From NCBI RefSeq assembly GCF_000315445.1, contig NZ_JH992959.1, positions 57,935 through 121,934 of the forward strand: DNA of 64,000 bases. Direction: 5' to 3'. Positions within the stretch are counted from its first letter, which is position 1; every line of letters begins with the position of its first letter. Of this stretch, positions 37,580 through 46,969 are shown piece after piece. The DNA comes from Alloiococcus otitis ATCC 51267 (GTDB lineage: Bacteria > Bacillota > Bacilli > Lactobacillales > Carnobacteriaceae_A). Below the pieces are notes generated by a model. That model had not been told where the DNA came from and made no database searches. It was given only the letters and a program-made list of their open reading frames with translations. The translations under genes were made by a program, and so were the position numbers.

Positions 37580-38974
37580 TTAGCGAAACATTTTGGCCAG
37601 TTTTCCTATAGGACTGGAGCTCGGCCCTTGATTGACAATATGCCCTTGTTGGACTTGGCTAGTCGCTGGCTGCAGGGTGCGAAGGGCCGCTTTGACAGCT
37701 CCTTTGATGTCTTCGCCCAGTGATTGGACGGTGGGATCGCCTTTTTGCGTTAAGATACGGGCGTATTCCTTGTTTTTCACCGCATTGAGGATGGCAGCCA
37801 CATGACGGGCACCATCATGAGTCCAAGCCCGTCCTTGGTGCTTGAGACGATAGCTATAATAGCGGTGCCCTGTTTCGCAGACACCCGTTCCTTTTTGAAC
37901 GGGAAGAGAACGGTCCGCGATCGGTTGCAGGTAAGGCCAATGCCGACTTAAATAGCCCCTCAAACGCTCGATTTGGTCCAGTCGATCTGCAACGATCTCC
38001 GACGGGCAAGCTGCTACACGACTTTGGGCGGTGGCTAAAACGGATTCGATTTGAGTCCAGTCATAAGCCCTCAAGGCTTTTCTTAATTGGTATTCCATCG
38101 GTCGATCAAAGCTTAAGCGGTCTTTGATCTTCCGGTTGACATGGTAAGGGTCTCGACAATGTTCATGTTGCCGGCAAGCACCGATGGCCATTTCAAATTT
38201 GTCCGCTTCATAGCCACTCCCCCCATCACTATTGGAAATCACTAAGGTCTGTTTCAACTGATAATGATGATTCAGGTAATGACTCAATTGCCGGAAGGCC
38301 TCGGCACTCGACTGGGTACTGACAAAGCAAAAGGGGTGAATCAACCGCGTTCGTTTTTTACGGCGGTCAATGCCTTCATGGATTAACAGGCGATGCAAGG
38401 TCAGTGGCTCCCCATCTCGACTTTTTAAACATAAGCCGTCCCCCTCAATAAATAAGACTGGCACTTCTTTTCGCTTCGCTGATGCGTCTGGTTCAGGCCG
38501 GTGTTCGCTGTAATTTTGAAGATGTTCTCCGATTTCTTGTGTCATGGTATGGAGGGTTGTATGGCTGATGGTGAGCGGGGTTAACAATCGCACAACCTGA
38601 CTGGCTTGCCGAAAGGGCAACCGGGCACCGAGTTCCGCCATCCCTTTGCGGACGGCTAAAGAGTAGCGCTTGCGTTTTTCGAGCCCAATCGCTTGATCGA
38701 GGGGTAAAAAACTCTTTTCCCCTTTCTTGCGGAGGCGACGTCGTTGAAAGGTTAACTTGCCAAAGGTAAACTGGACCGTCCGCCGTTCCAGGCGGTCGAT
38801 CCGCCAGCCCTCTTGTTTATAATGCCAATATAAGGCCTTATCGAGGGCTCCCAAGGCTTGAAGGACGAGCTCCTCCCGCCAATCCTGAAAAAGATACTGC
38901 AACGCCTCTTCCCAAGCGAGCGGGTTGGCGTTTGCTTTTACCATTTGAAGCATTTGTGTTATAATCGACTTCAT
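37580..38974 (-). CDS. ISLre2-type transposase (UPF0236)
   Basis: A 464-residue transposase. Features of the UPF0236/ISLre2 family are the N-terminal FGKLTFQRRRLRKKGEKSF (structural region), RQASQVVRLLTPLTISHTT, and the acidic catalytic motifs VLFIEGDGLCLK and VISNSDGGSGYEADKF. The frame is intact. Its ribosome site AGAGG lies inside a hairpin with arms 38976-38986 and 39013-39023, which would damp translation from outside transcripts, a known IS self-control device. Confidence 0.9.
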   Translation of the reverse strand: MKSIITQMLQMVKANANPLAWEEALQYLFQDWREELVLQALGALDKALYWHYKQEGWRIDRLERRTVQFTFGKLTFQRRRLRKKGEKSFLPLDQAIGLEKRKRYSLAVRKGMAELGARLPFRQASQVVRLLTPLTISHTTLHTMTQEIGEHLQNYSEHRPEPDASAKRKEVPVLFIEGDGLCLKSRDGEPLTLHRLLIHEGIDRRKKRTRLIHPFCFVSTQSSAEAFRQLSHYLNHHYQLKQTLVISNSDGGSGYEADKFEMAIGACRQHEHCRDPYHVNRKIKDRLSFDRPMEYQLRKALRAYDWTQIESVLATAQSRVAACPSEIVADRLDQIERLRGYLSRHWPYLQPIADRSLPVQKGTGVCETGHRYYSYRLKHQGRAWTHDGARHVAAILNAVKNKEYARILTQKGDPTVQSLGEDIKGAVKAALRTLQPATSQVQQGHIVNQGPSSSPIGKLAKMFR

Positions 38975-38975
38975 A

Positions 38976-39023
38976 AAGAGACCTCTTTCTTTTGGTGTCC
39001 TAACTTAAGAATAGAGGTCTCTT
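38976..39023 (-). promoter_or_regulatory. Hairpin sequestering the transposase ribosome site
   Basis: Perfect 11-base arms AAGAGACCTCT and AGAGGTCTCTT. The ribosome site of the transposase is in the proximal arm. Transcripts entering from outside would fold it shut, while a promoter inside the loop region would skip the distal arm. Confidence 0.6.
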
Positions 39024-39076
39024 TTCTTTTTGTCCAGAATTCCGGAACCCCCCACCGAGATAAATTTTACACTAAC

Positions 39077-39085
39077 AAATGGACT
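39077..39085. repeat. Target site duplication, right copy
   Basis: AAATGGACT, the partner of 37432-37440. Confidence 0.85.
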
Positions 39086-39270
39086 CGCCCCGGTTGAAAC
39101 AATGCCTTTTTGATTGGTCAGTTTGCTAGGGGGCCAAGTACCGAGTTACTAGGCTGCTAGAGAGCTTGACATAGGGTTTAAGCCACTATCTGGGGACAAT
39201 CACTCTTAATCATACTGGTAGATTTATTTTTAGTCTCTTCTCTGGCAGACCATCTCCTCTGCTTTCTCTA

Positions 39271-39304
39271 TATAAAAAGTGTTGACAGGATGTCTGCCAA
39301 CACT
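39271..39304 (-). terminator. Terminator after the LysM protein gene
   Basis: Stem AGTGTTG-CAG with CTG-CAACACT (39278-39288 and 39294-39304), followed on the minus strand by TTTTTATATA. The remaining 180 bases up to the IS hold nothing recognisable. Confidence 0.75.
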
Positions 39305-39349
39305 CAAAATTTAGATTTTTTAATAGACTAAAAGAAGAAGTCTAAAAGT

Positions 39350-40327
39350 TTATTGCTCAACCCATTCATCTGGACCAGATGCAACATCTTGTTGGAAGAG
39401 TTGACCCGTTCTGGTATTGTAACGGAATCTATTTTCCGCTGTCAACCGTTCTGGGTGGTCTTTGTAAATGGTTATTTCTAGGGTTTCACCGTTAATGACT
39501 TCAGTAGAATAAGCAAAATCGACTGGTTTATATTGGTAGTCTGTAGCCTCGTGGATTCGGTCTAAGGCCGCTTGGGTATAGTCTTTGGGATTAAGGCTTT
39601 GGTAGTTAGTGTCTGGAACCCATCTTAATTCGTCCGCTTCAACTATAATAACGTCACCAGGCTGGATGAGGGTATCAGCTGTAATCCCATTGCGGGCCAT
39701 CATCTCTTCCATGCTGTCGCCAAATTTGGCCGCAATGCTCCAGAGGGAATCACCAGGTTCAACTTCATAAGGGCCAAGGTGAGTCGGAAGATAATCTGGA
39801 TCTTCTAGCCCTTGCTCTTGGTAATCCTTGATACCTTCTTTAATCAGTAATTGGTCTCCAGGATGGATGGTATCGTTTGGCCCAAGATTATTCCATTCTT
39901 TAATATCCTCTACACTTTTATTTGTTTCTTGGGCAATCCGCCAAAGCCCTTGTTGGGGCTTAACCGTATAGTAATAATCTTGACCACCTGCTTGACTATC
40001 AGCTTGACTTTGGTCTTGTCCAGGGTAAATGACCAAGCTATCGCCGGGTTGGATCACATCATTTGGACCCAAGTCATTCCAAGACATCAATTGCGACACA
40101 GTGACATTATAATTTTGACCAATACGGTAGAGGTTATCACTTTGTTGAACCTGGTAGGTCACTGCTTGGTCAGAAGAAGGGTCAGCAGAATCTCCATTTT
40201 GACTTTGGGCTGCTTCTATCGGACCCCCAGAAGCTTCAACTTGACGACCAGTGGCTAGACTTGGACTAATAAGACCAAGGATGCTCGCCGATAGGGCAGT
40301 ACTTGCTAAAATTTTTTTCACGTTCAT
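39350..40327 (-). CDS. Secreted triple-LysM protein
   Basis: About 325 residues with a signal peptide (MNVKKILASTALSASILGLI) and three LysM peptidoglycan-binding modules: near 60-105 (YQVQQSDNLYRIGQNYNVTV), 122-165 (YTVKPQQGLWRIAQETNKSV) and 188-232 (YEVEPGDSLWSIAAKFGDSM). The C-terminal 95 residues have no known catalytic motif. It probably binds the septal or general wall non-covalently. ATG 40327 was chosen; a GTG six bases upstream lies too close to AGGAGG. The gene lies 29 bases after the LysM glucosaminidase and is likely co-transcribed. Confidence 0.85.
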   Translation of the reverse strand: MNVKKILASTALSASILGLISPSLATGRQVEASGGPIEAAQSQNGDSADPSSDQAVTYQVQQSDNLYRIGQNYNVTVSQLMSWNDLGPNDVIQPGDSLVIYPGQDQSQADSQAGGQDYYYTVKPQQGLWRIAQETNKSVEDIKEWNNLGPNDTIHPGDQLLIKEGIKDYQEQGLEDPDYLPTHLGPYEVEPGDSLWSIAAKFGDSMEEMMARNGITADTLIQPGDVIIVEADELRWVPDTNYQSLNPKDYTQAALDRIHEATDYQYKPVDFAYSTEVINGETLEITIYKDHPERLTAENRFRYNTRTGQLFQQDVASGPDEWVEQ

Positions 40328-40355
40328 AGTCACTTTACCTCCTAAAAACTATTTT

Positions 40356-41898
40356 TTAATTTCGAATAATGATTTCGTCACCAGGGTGAATCACGCTATC
40401 TTCAGTTAAATTGTTCCAATCTAACAATTCATCTAAACTAACACCAAATTGTTCTGAAATACTCCAGAGAGAGTCACCTGGTTGAACAATATATGTTTCT
40501 GCATCTTCAGATGATGTTTGCCCCCCTTCTTGTTCATTAGTAGTTTCAGAGCTACTTTCCCCTACAATCAATTGATCCCCTGGGTGTATAACAGTATCAA
40601 TTGTAATACCATTCCAAGATAACAACTGATCAATTGTGATATCAAACTGTTGTGCAATACTTGATAGGGAGTCACCTGGTTGAACAGTGTAAACATTGGA
40701 ATCATCGCTTGTTTGATCAGGTTGATCACTACCACCAGTATCTGGATTATCTCCTTGAATGACTAGACGGTCTAATTCATATAACTGATTATCTTCAATA
40801 ATTTGGATTAATTTTGAAGCATATGAAGAATCTGTGGCATATCCAGCTTCTTGAAGTTTATTAGCAACACTGACATAATCAGTATCTCCTATCAAACTTT
40901 CATATATAGAGTTTTCATACAAAAATCTACCATGGTCATCTATACTTGCTTCCCAACTAGGATAGGCCCTAAACTCGTCATTAATTTCATATTGCCCTTC
41001 CTCTGACTCTTCAACTGTGTCTAAGTTAGCACTTTCACCCTGATAATCTCCTTTAACGCCAAACAAGTTATTATATTCAACTGCTAAAGCAGAAAGTACC
41101 CCAACCACTTTCGAGAATAGCTTGTGCCACTGTAATGGATGGTAGCACACCATAATCATACCAACCTTGAATCGCAGGGCCTTTAATTTCGTCAATAAAT
41201 TCCTGACGGTAATTTGCTTGATTTTCGGCTTGATAGGTTGTAACTGTTTGATCAGGAGCAGAGCGCTGCGTTTGTCTGCTATCATAATTTTTAACTGCTT
41301 GATCAGAAGCCCTTCCTTGGGTTTGTCCGCCTTCTCTTGATTGCTTACCCTGTTCGACTCTATCCTGCCCTTCTACTGGGGCAGACAATAGAGGATCCGT
41401 TATTTGGTAGTTTTTGTCGGTAAAAACATGACTAGTTTCAGTTTCACTTGGATGATTTTGAATATCCTCCTCTCCATTAATTTCTTTGATTTGATTATGG
41501 AAAGTCAAACCATCTTCTATTTGACTTAAATCATCATATGATTCCGAACCATCTGAACTTTCATCCTCATAAGATTGATCTTCTTCATCAGTAGTCTCAT
41601 CCAAGGAGTCAATGTGACCCTGATCATTAGATTCTGTTTGACTATGTAAGTCTTCATATTCTTGAACTAGATCAAGATCAAAATCTGACGAATCACTTTC
41701 CTCAGATGGATCTTCTAAATCTTCATTAACAATATCGAAGTTTCCATTTTCCTCAGTAAAACTGTCTATTTGATCACTAGCTGCAACGTAAGTAGAGTTT
41801 TCCGAATTATCAATTTCTTCTGCATGGACTTCCCTATCTAAAATAAGCAAAGAAGAAAGTCCAGCAAGCGTACTAAGGACCAATTTACTTCTTCTCAT
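40356..41898 (-). pseudogene. Secreted LysM N-acetylglucosaminidase, frameshifted in the catalytic domain
   Basis: The intact form would have about 513 residues: signal peptide (MRRSKLVLSTLAGLSSLLIL), a long acidic Ser/Asp/Glu-rich region (about 25-190), a glucosaminidase domain with catalytic Glu in AQAILESGWG, and two C-terminal LysM modules (YTVQPGDSLSSIAQQFDITI and YIVQPGDSLWSISEQFGVSL). After GWGT the frame runs out; removing one T from the run at 41093-41095 gives GWGTSALAVEYNNLFGVKG, the expected family sequence. As written it is truncated just past the catalytic Glu. It could be a phase-variable or decayed autolysin. Confidence 0.85.
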
Positions 41899-42030
41899 TA
41901 ATTATTCCTTCTTTCTACCCTTCATGCTAACAAACACTTAATACCTAGTAAACCTTAACGCTTTTAAACATTAACATAGATTTATCTGATAATTGGATTA
42001 TCTAACTTTATAATGTTAAATAAATATAAA

Positions 42031-42060
42031 AAAACCGACCCAGTTATACTGGGTCGGTTT
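42031..42060 (-). terminator. Terminator after the surface protein gene
   Basis: Stem AAACCGACCCAG with CTGGGTCGGTTT, then a long T run on the minus strand. Confidence 0.9.
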
Positions 42061-42128
42061 CTAATACAGTCCAATATCAATCTAATATTGGGCTGATCAA
42101 AAGAGTTTTAGAATAGTTTGGTTATAAC

Positions 42129-44126
42129 TTAGTCTTCTTTGTTTTTACCAGCGAACAATCCACCAGCTAAGCTTGATAGACCAAGTAGGCCTAGTGCCCA
42201 AGTTGAAGTGGCTGTGTCTGGTAGAGTTTGACCAGATTCTTCAGCAGCTTGCTGGTTAGAAGTTTGTGCTTGACCTGTAGGTGCTTGACCTTGGCCTGTA
42301 GCTTGAGATCCAGTTTGACCAGTAGCTTGTTTGCTGTCTTGAACTGGTGTAGCAACTTGATCTTCAGAACCTTCAACAGATTTTACTGGTACGTCTTGAC
42401 CAGTTTTTTGGTCTTTGGAATCATCTGATCCATTTGAAAGTTCATCCACCAACTCGTCCCAGGTTAACTCACTGTCTGGTAAGAAGTCGTAGACAGATTC
42501 AACAGTTGTTGAACCTTTAATACCGGTATCTTCCTCAGTTTTTTCATGAGCAGTGAATGTCTTAGTTTCTTCGTCGTAAGACCATTCAAGGTCGCCTAGG
42601 TCATGCTCTTCAGCCCAGTTTTGGAAGTATTCTTTAGCTTCTTCAAGGCTTGATGCTTTGACAGTAGTGGCACCGTTTTGACCTTTGGTGTTTTGAGTGA
42701 TATAAACGAAGGAGTAAACTTCTTTTTGATCTTTTTCACCTTTAATTGCTTCTTCTAGACCGCTCCAGTCAAACTCGGGTGCTAAGAAGTCATATTCAGA
42801 ATCAACCGAAGCTTCGCCTTCGATTTTTTCACTTGCAGTAAAGACTCTGTCTTCACTTTCATAGTGCCAGTTGAAGTCCCCAGCATCTAGACCATTTTCG
42901 CTCAGGAAGTTTTGGAAGTATTCTAGTGCTTCTCGTGGGCTGGTTGCTTTAACAGTGGTAGCACCATTTTGATTTTGAGTTCGTTGACCGTAGTAGTAGA
43001 GGGTGTAGACTTCTTCTTGGGCTTCTTCCTCAGCAGGATCAGTTGCTAAGATTTCGTTTTTAGCATCTTCGACGAATCGAACTGTTGACTGAGCATTGAT
43101 CACGTCAGCATATTCTTGTTCGGTGTAACCAGCTGCTTGAATTTCAGCAATTGCCTCTGCTTTTGCGTTTCGAAGCCCTTCTTCTTGTTGTTTTACGTTT
43201 ACTCCTACTATTGTTTTATTATCGACACTGCCATAGTCTGGTATATCAAAGTCGTTTTCATCTTCCTCATCAGTAAATTCTTCAGTAGATGTAGATGGAG
43301 AAACGTCTTCATACACTTCTTCGTTTGTTGTTGCTTGGTCTGGTAGTTCACTGACTTGTTGCTGACGGACATCGATAATGTCACTCTTCACTCTTTTTAC
43401 TTCTTCAACAGAGTCTGCATCTCTAATGAGACCAAATAAAGTATCATTTTCAATGCCGATGCCTTGTAGTTCAGCAATAGCTGATTCTTGTTCTTGTTCA
43501 AGTTCGTACGCTGCTTCAGCTCCACTCCAGTCAATTTCTGGTGCAGTATTGTTTTCGGTGTCAACTGAAGTTTCGCCTTCAATACTACTTTGTTCTTCGT
43601 TAGGAACAGTTGTCAAGATGTCGCGTTTAATACCGTTGACATCTTGCTCTGTTTCCTGAGCATTGATCCAACCAGCATATTTTTCATCTGTGAAGCCAGC
43701 TGCTTGAACTTCAGCAATGGCTGCTTCTTTTGCTGCTTCTAATTCTTCATCTACTTCATCAGTTTGATCTTCTGCTGCTTGGTCTTGTTCGACTTGTTGG
43801 CGGCGAACGTCAAGGAAGTCATTTTTAAGTTGTTCAACTTCTTCTACTGAATCAGCAGCGTCAATGGCTTGAGCTAGTCTTGGGCTTGTTGCTCCAGCTT
43901 CTTGTAATTCAGCTTTTGCTGATTCTTTTTCAGTTTGTAGAGCTTCTTGCAATTCTTCAGTAGTTGGTTCATACTCATCAGCCGAAACTGTTTCAGCATT
44001 ACCTAATAGTAAAGTCGAACCGACTGCAACTGATGCAACTCCAACACTTAATTTTTTAAGTGAAAATCGTTGTTTTTTGTTAGCAGCTTTTTCAGCACGT
44101 GTTTTATAGTTATTTTTTCCAACCAT
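42129..44126 (-). CDS. Wall-anchored protein G-like mosaic protein
   Basis: A 665-residue surface protein. Residues 1-49 are a YSIRK-type signal (RFSLKKLSVGVASVAVGSTL). Four GA-like three-helix modules occur at about 66-107, 132-174, 211-253 and 320-363 (for example AEIQAAGYTEQEYADVINAQ then STVRFVEDAKNEIL), the fold that binds serum albumin in streptococcal protein G. Two beta-grasp domains follow at about 373-432 and 469-528; the second ends LEWSYDEETKTFTAHE, against EWTYDDATKTFTVTE in protein G B1. A linker motif IxGxxxVxSxYDFL recurs three times (about 181, 436, 536). A Gln/Thr-rich wall spacer, LPDTA sorting signal (635-639), hydrophobic segment and KNKED tail end it. Binding of albumin and IgG is inferred from homology. 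Confidence 0.88.
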   Translation of the reverse strand: MVGKNNYKTRAEKAANKKQRFSLKKLSVGVASVAVGSTLLLGNAETVSADEYEPTTEELQEALQTEKESAKAELQEAGATSPRLAQAIDAADSVEEVEQLKNDFLDVRRQQVEQDQAAEDQTDEVDEELEAAKEAAIAEVQAAGFTDEKYAGWINAQETEQDVNGIKRDILTTVPNEEQSSIEGETSVDTENNTAPEIDWSGAEAAYELEQEQESAIAELQGIGIENDTLFGLIRDADSVEEVKRVKSDIIDVRQQQVSELPDQATTNEEVYEDVSPSTSTEEFTDEEDENDFDIPDYGSVDNKTIVGVNVKQQEEGLRNAKAEAIAEIQAAGYTEQEYADVINAQSTVRFVEDAKNEILATDPAEEEAQEEVYTLYYYGQRTQNQNGATTVKATSPREALEYFQNFLSENGLDAGDFNWHYESEDRVFTASEKIEGEASVDSEYDFLAPEFDWSGLEEAIKGEKDQKEVYSFVYITQNTKGQNGATTVKASSLEEAKEYFQNWAEEHDLGDLEWSYDEETKTFTAHEKTEEDTGIKGSTTVESVYDFLPDSELTWDELVDELSNGSDDSKDQKTGQDVPVKSVEGSEDQVATPVQDSKQATGQTGSQATGQGQAPTGQAQTSNQQAAEESGQTLPDTATSTWALGLLGLSSLAGGLFAGKNKED

Positions 44127-44332
44127 TATAAAACTCCTTTACTAATTGATTTGCTATACAACTGTCTAGTGGTATTTTACAATAGAGTTAAAATGATTAC
44201 AAGAACTAGGACTTGAAAACTCTATTTTTGTTTCAATCAACATTTTCAGTAGCTACCTGTTTCTATATTGGGTAAGAAGTACTTGGCAACCACTACTTCT
44301 TTCACTGTAACACTATTTTAATAAAATTGCAA

Positions 44333-44364
44333 AAAGACCAAGCCAAATTGCTGGGTTGGTCTTT
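44333..44364 (-). terminator. Terminator after ltaS
   Basis: Stem AAAGACCAAGCC with GGGTTGGTCTTT, TTTTTGC following on the minus strand. Confidence 0.85.
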
Positions 44365-44387
44365 CAAATCTTGCTTACTTAAAGGGA

Positions 44388-46610
44388 TTATTCGCCATCG
44401 ATAAAGTCTTCCTGGACTCCTTCTTCCTCTTCTTCATCCTTATATTGCCCGTCAATTGCCTGGTCGTCGATTTCTTCGTCGTCCATGGCTTCTTGGCCAT
44501 ATTCGTTAAATTCACTGATTATAGGCTGGCCGGTAATTTCAGGGGCATCCGTTTCATAAAGGTCAGGCAAGTTGTCTTGGTCTGATTGGTTGGCTAGGCT
44601 GGTATCTTTGTCAGGATGGTTTTCTAAGACAGGCATTTGGTCATAGTAGATATAGTCATTTGCCTCTCTGCCAGCCAAGGATTCAGGCGTATAGAAGCGA
44701 AGCAAGTCTTTCATCATGATGTTGTCGGAGTGCTCTAGGCGTTGGTTGGCCTGGTCCCGCATCTGGAAGATTTCTTCTTTCTCTTGGTCGCTCAACTGGT
44801 CATTTAACAAGGCACCGCTTTGGCTGTCGTAGATATCACCGTTGACGATGGTATAATCCTCATTAATAAATCGGCCATTGCGCATGGTGACCGACTCATT
44901 GTGGTCTGGTGAGAAGACGTCTTGGCCCATAAAGAGGTACTGGTCAGTTTCGATGCCAAGCAGGTGAAGCAAAGTCGGCAAGAGGTCAATTTGACCTGCA
45001 TACTTGTCAATTACATGGCCATCTTCTTCTCCCGGTATGTGGAAGAGCATTGGGATCCGTCTCATCTGGGCATTGTGGTAGGCGGTCCACTCATCTTCAG
45101 GGATACCGAAAAGTTCTCCCATGGCTGGGTTACGGGTATCGGAAATGCCATAGTGGTCTCCGTAAACGACAATAATTGAATTTTCATACAAGCCTGATTC
45201 CTTCAACCAGTTGAAGAATTCTTCCAAGGCCTGGTCAGCGTAGTGGTTAGTTTGGAAGTACTGGTTGATGGTCTCATCACTTGTGTTGGCTTGAGGGAAG
45301 TCAATATTAGCCTCATCAAGCGGGTAAGGGAAGTGGTTGGTAACCGTTAGAAATTTGGCATAGAAGGGTTGAGGTAGCTGTTCAATATACTGGGCCGAGT
45401 CATGGAAAAAGACCTTGTCCTTCAAGCCATATTCTAGGGTGTTCTCATCATCTAGATCGTAGAATTCTGAATCGAAGAAAAAGTCAAATCCAAAGGACTG
45501 GTAAGTGTCTGTCCGGTTCCAGAAGGACCCAACATTCCCGTGGAAAGAAGCTGTCGTATAGCCTTTTTCTGCCTCTAAAATGTCTGGTGAGGCATGGAAG
45601 GTATTGCTGGAACCCAAGCTTTGGAAGGCAGACCCTTGGGGTAAACCAAACAAGGAGTTCTCTGCCATCACTTCAGCATCCGACGATTTGCCTTGGCCTA
45701 CTTGGTCAAAGAAGTTGGAAAAGGAATAGGTGGCCGGGTCATGGATTAAGGAGTTTAAGAATGGGGTCACTTCATGCAAGTTGCCTTCTTCGTCTTCCAA
45801 TTCATAGTCCACCAAGAATTGCTGGGCACTCTCTAAAACAACCGTAATCACATTTCTGCCTTCTGCCTTCCCAAACATGTCAGGGTCTGGTTCAGCATAA
45901 TTGTCTTGGACGTAGTTAACAACTTCACTCAAATCAGACTCATCGGCATTGGCCCGAATCTGGTTGTTTTGGACCGTTTTAGCTGCATCATAGCCGGTAA
46001 AAAAGTTCAAGCCAAGGTATTTCACAATATAATTGCGGTCAAAGGTCCGGGTTAGCAATTGGGGTCGGCTAATTTCAGCTAGGCCTAAGTTGACTCCAAA
46101 CAGACCAGCACCGGCTAGGGTGGTTATGAGGGCAGTCCGTTTCCGGTTTGGCTTAGATTCATCTTGGTTGGACTTGAAGATCTTATACAAGGCGTAAGCT
46201 AAGACAATGCTGTCCAGCCAATAAAGTGGGTCATGCCAAGTTAAAACATTTAAGGTTGAGGAAACCAAACCTTTTGAGACGGTCCCTGCTCCAACTGCTA
46301 CATTAGTGGTTAGAAAATCAGCAAATTCCCGGTAATAAAGGATATTCACAAAAAGGAGGAGGCTAGCTAAGAAATGGATTAGCCACATGGTGACCAGTGA
46401 TTTTTTACTGTCTTTAAAGTACAAGCCTAAGCTGAGTAAGACTAGCATGATTGGCAAAGGGTTGAGCAATAGGATTAGGTGCTGGAACAAGCCACTCACA
46501 CCAAGGTTAAATTCAAATAAATAAGCCAGGTAAGTTTTAGCCCAAAAGGTCACAAGGGCCAATAGTAAAAAACTGGTCGGTTGACCCAGTCTTCGTTTTA
46601 AGTTCTCCAT
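44388..46610 (-). CDS. ltaS: Lipoteichoic acid synthase (LtaS type)
   Basis: A 740-residue polytopic enzyme that polymerises glycerol phosphate onto the lipid anchor outside the membrane. Five hydrophobic helices (about 15-175) lead to an extracellular sulfatase-like domain. Metal-binding residues are recognisable in VVLESAQQFLVDY (Glu) and VVYGDHYGIS (Asp-His). The catalytic threonine of staphylococcal LtaS lies in GQGKTSD; here it reads GQGKSSDAE, a Thr to Ser change. The C-terminal about 100 residues are unusually acidic. ATG 46610 is preceded by GAAGGA. Promoter at 46681-46709. Confidence 0.9.
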   Translation of the reverse strand: MENLKRRLGQPTSFLLLALVTFWAKTYLAYLFEFNLGVSGLFQHLILLLNPLPIMLVLLSLGLYFKDSKKSLVTMWLIHFLASLLLFVNILYYREFADFLTTNVAVGAGTVSKGLVSSTLNVLTWHDPLYWLDSIVLAYALYKIFKSNQDESKPNRKRTALITTLAGAGLFGVNLGLAEISRPQLLTRTFDRNYIVKYLGLNFFTGYDAAKTVQNNQIRANADESDLSEVVNYVQDNYAEPDPDMFGKAEGRNVITVVLESAQQFLVDYELEDEEGNLHEVTPFLNSLIHDPATYSFSNFFDQVGQGKSSDAEVMAENSLFGLPQGSAFQSLGSSNTFHASPDILEAEKGYTTASFHGNVGSFWNRTDTYQSFGFDFFFDSEFYDLDDENTLEYGLKDKVFFHDSAQYIEQLPQPFYAKFLTVTNHFPYPLDEANIDFPQANTSDETINQYFQTNHYADQALEEFFNWLKESGLYENSIIVVYGDHYGISDTRNPAMGELFGIPEDEWTAYHNAQMRRIPMLFHIPGEEDGHVIDKYAGQIDLLPTLLHLLGIETDQYLFMGQDVFSPDHNESVTMRNGRFINEDYTIVNGDIYDSQSGALLNDQLSDQEKEEIFQMRDQANQRLEHSDNIMMKDLLRFYTPESLAGREANDYIYYDQMPVLENHPDKDTSLANQSDQDNLPDLYETDAPEITGQPIISEFNEYGQEAMDDEEIDDQAIDGQYKDEEEEEGVQEDFIDGE

Positions 46611-46680
46611 ACACAAATCCTTCTTTCACTTATCTAAATTCAAAAAATCACAAACCAAAATTGTAAATTCACATTAATAA

Positions 46681-46709
46681 ATTTTACACAATATTTACCT
46701 TAATAGCAA
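46681..46709 (-). promoter_or_regulatory. Promoter of ltaS
   Basis: On the minus strand TTGCTA (46704-46709), 17-base spacer, TAAAAT (46681-46686). The 10-base arms TTTACCTTAA (46694-46703, in the spacer) and TTAAGGTAAA (46772-46781) form a distant inverted repeat that could bind a regulator. The rest of the 46617-46969 gap is AT-rich without genes. Confidence 0.6.
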
Positions 46710-46969
46710 GTTGACTCAAACCTTGTAGAAAAGCTATCTTATCAAGGATTTATCCTGGTTTTCACCAAATCTTAAGGTAAATTTATAGTAAATAACCCCT
46801 TGTGTTGATTAAAAAGTTTAACATAATGTTTACGAAAAGTGAAGGAAAGAAGTTTGAAAATCAAAGAAAAGATCCAAGCCCCCTCGAAATGAGCCAAACT
46901 TGTGGTATATTAAAAGAACCATCCCCCTTAGGGTGGTCAATTCTTTAAGCTTTCAGAAAGTGGGTAACA

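Larger units (their letters stand above)
37441..39076 (-). mobile_element. ISLre2-family insertion sequence, complete
   Basis: A 1636-bp element bounded by identical 9-bp direct repeats. The ends are imperfect inverted repeats: GGTATGTGTCAAGTTTTCCT at the left and GTTAGTGTAAAATTTATCTC when the right end is read inward, both continuing CGGT. It encodes one intact transposase. A strong hairpin lies after the transposase gene (around 37530-37575). Identical target duplications and an open frame indicate a fairly recent, possibly still active insertion. Confidence 0.9.

Noticed and set aside
46918..46937. Small hairpin upstream of the rhodanese as a riboswitch
   Set aside because: Only a short imperfect stem with GGGTGG; too little for any known riboswitch class.
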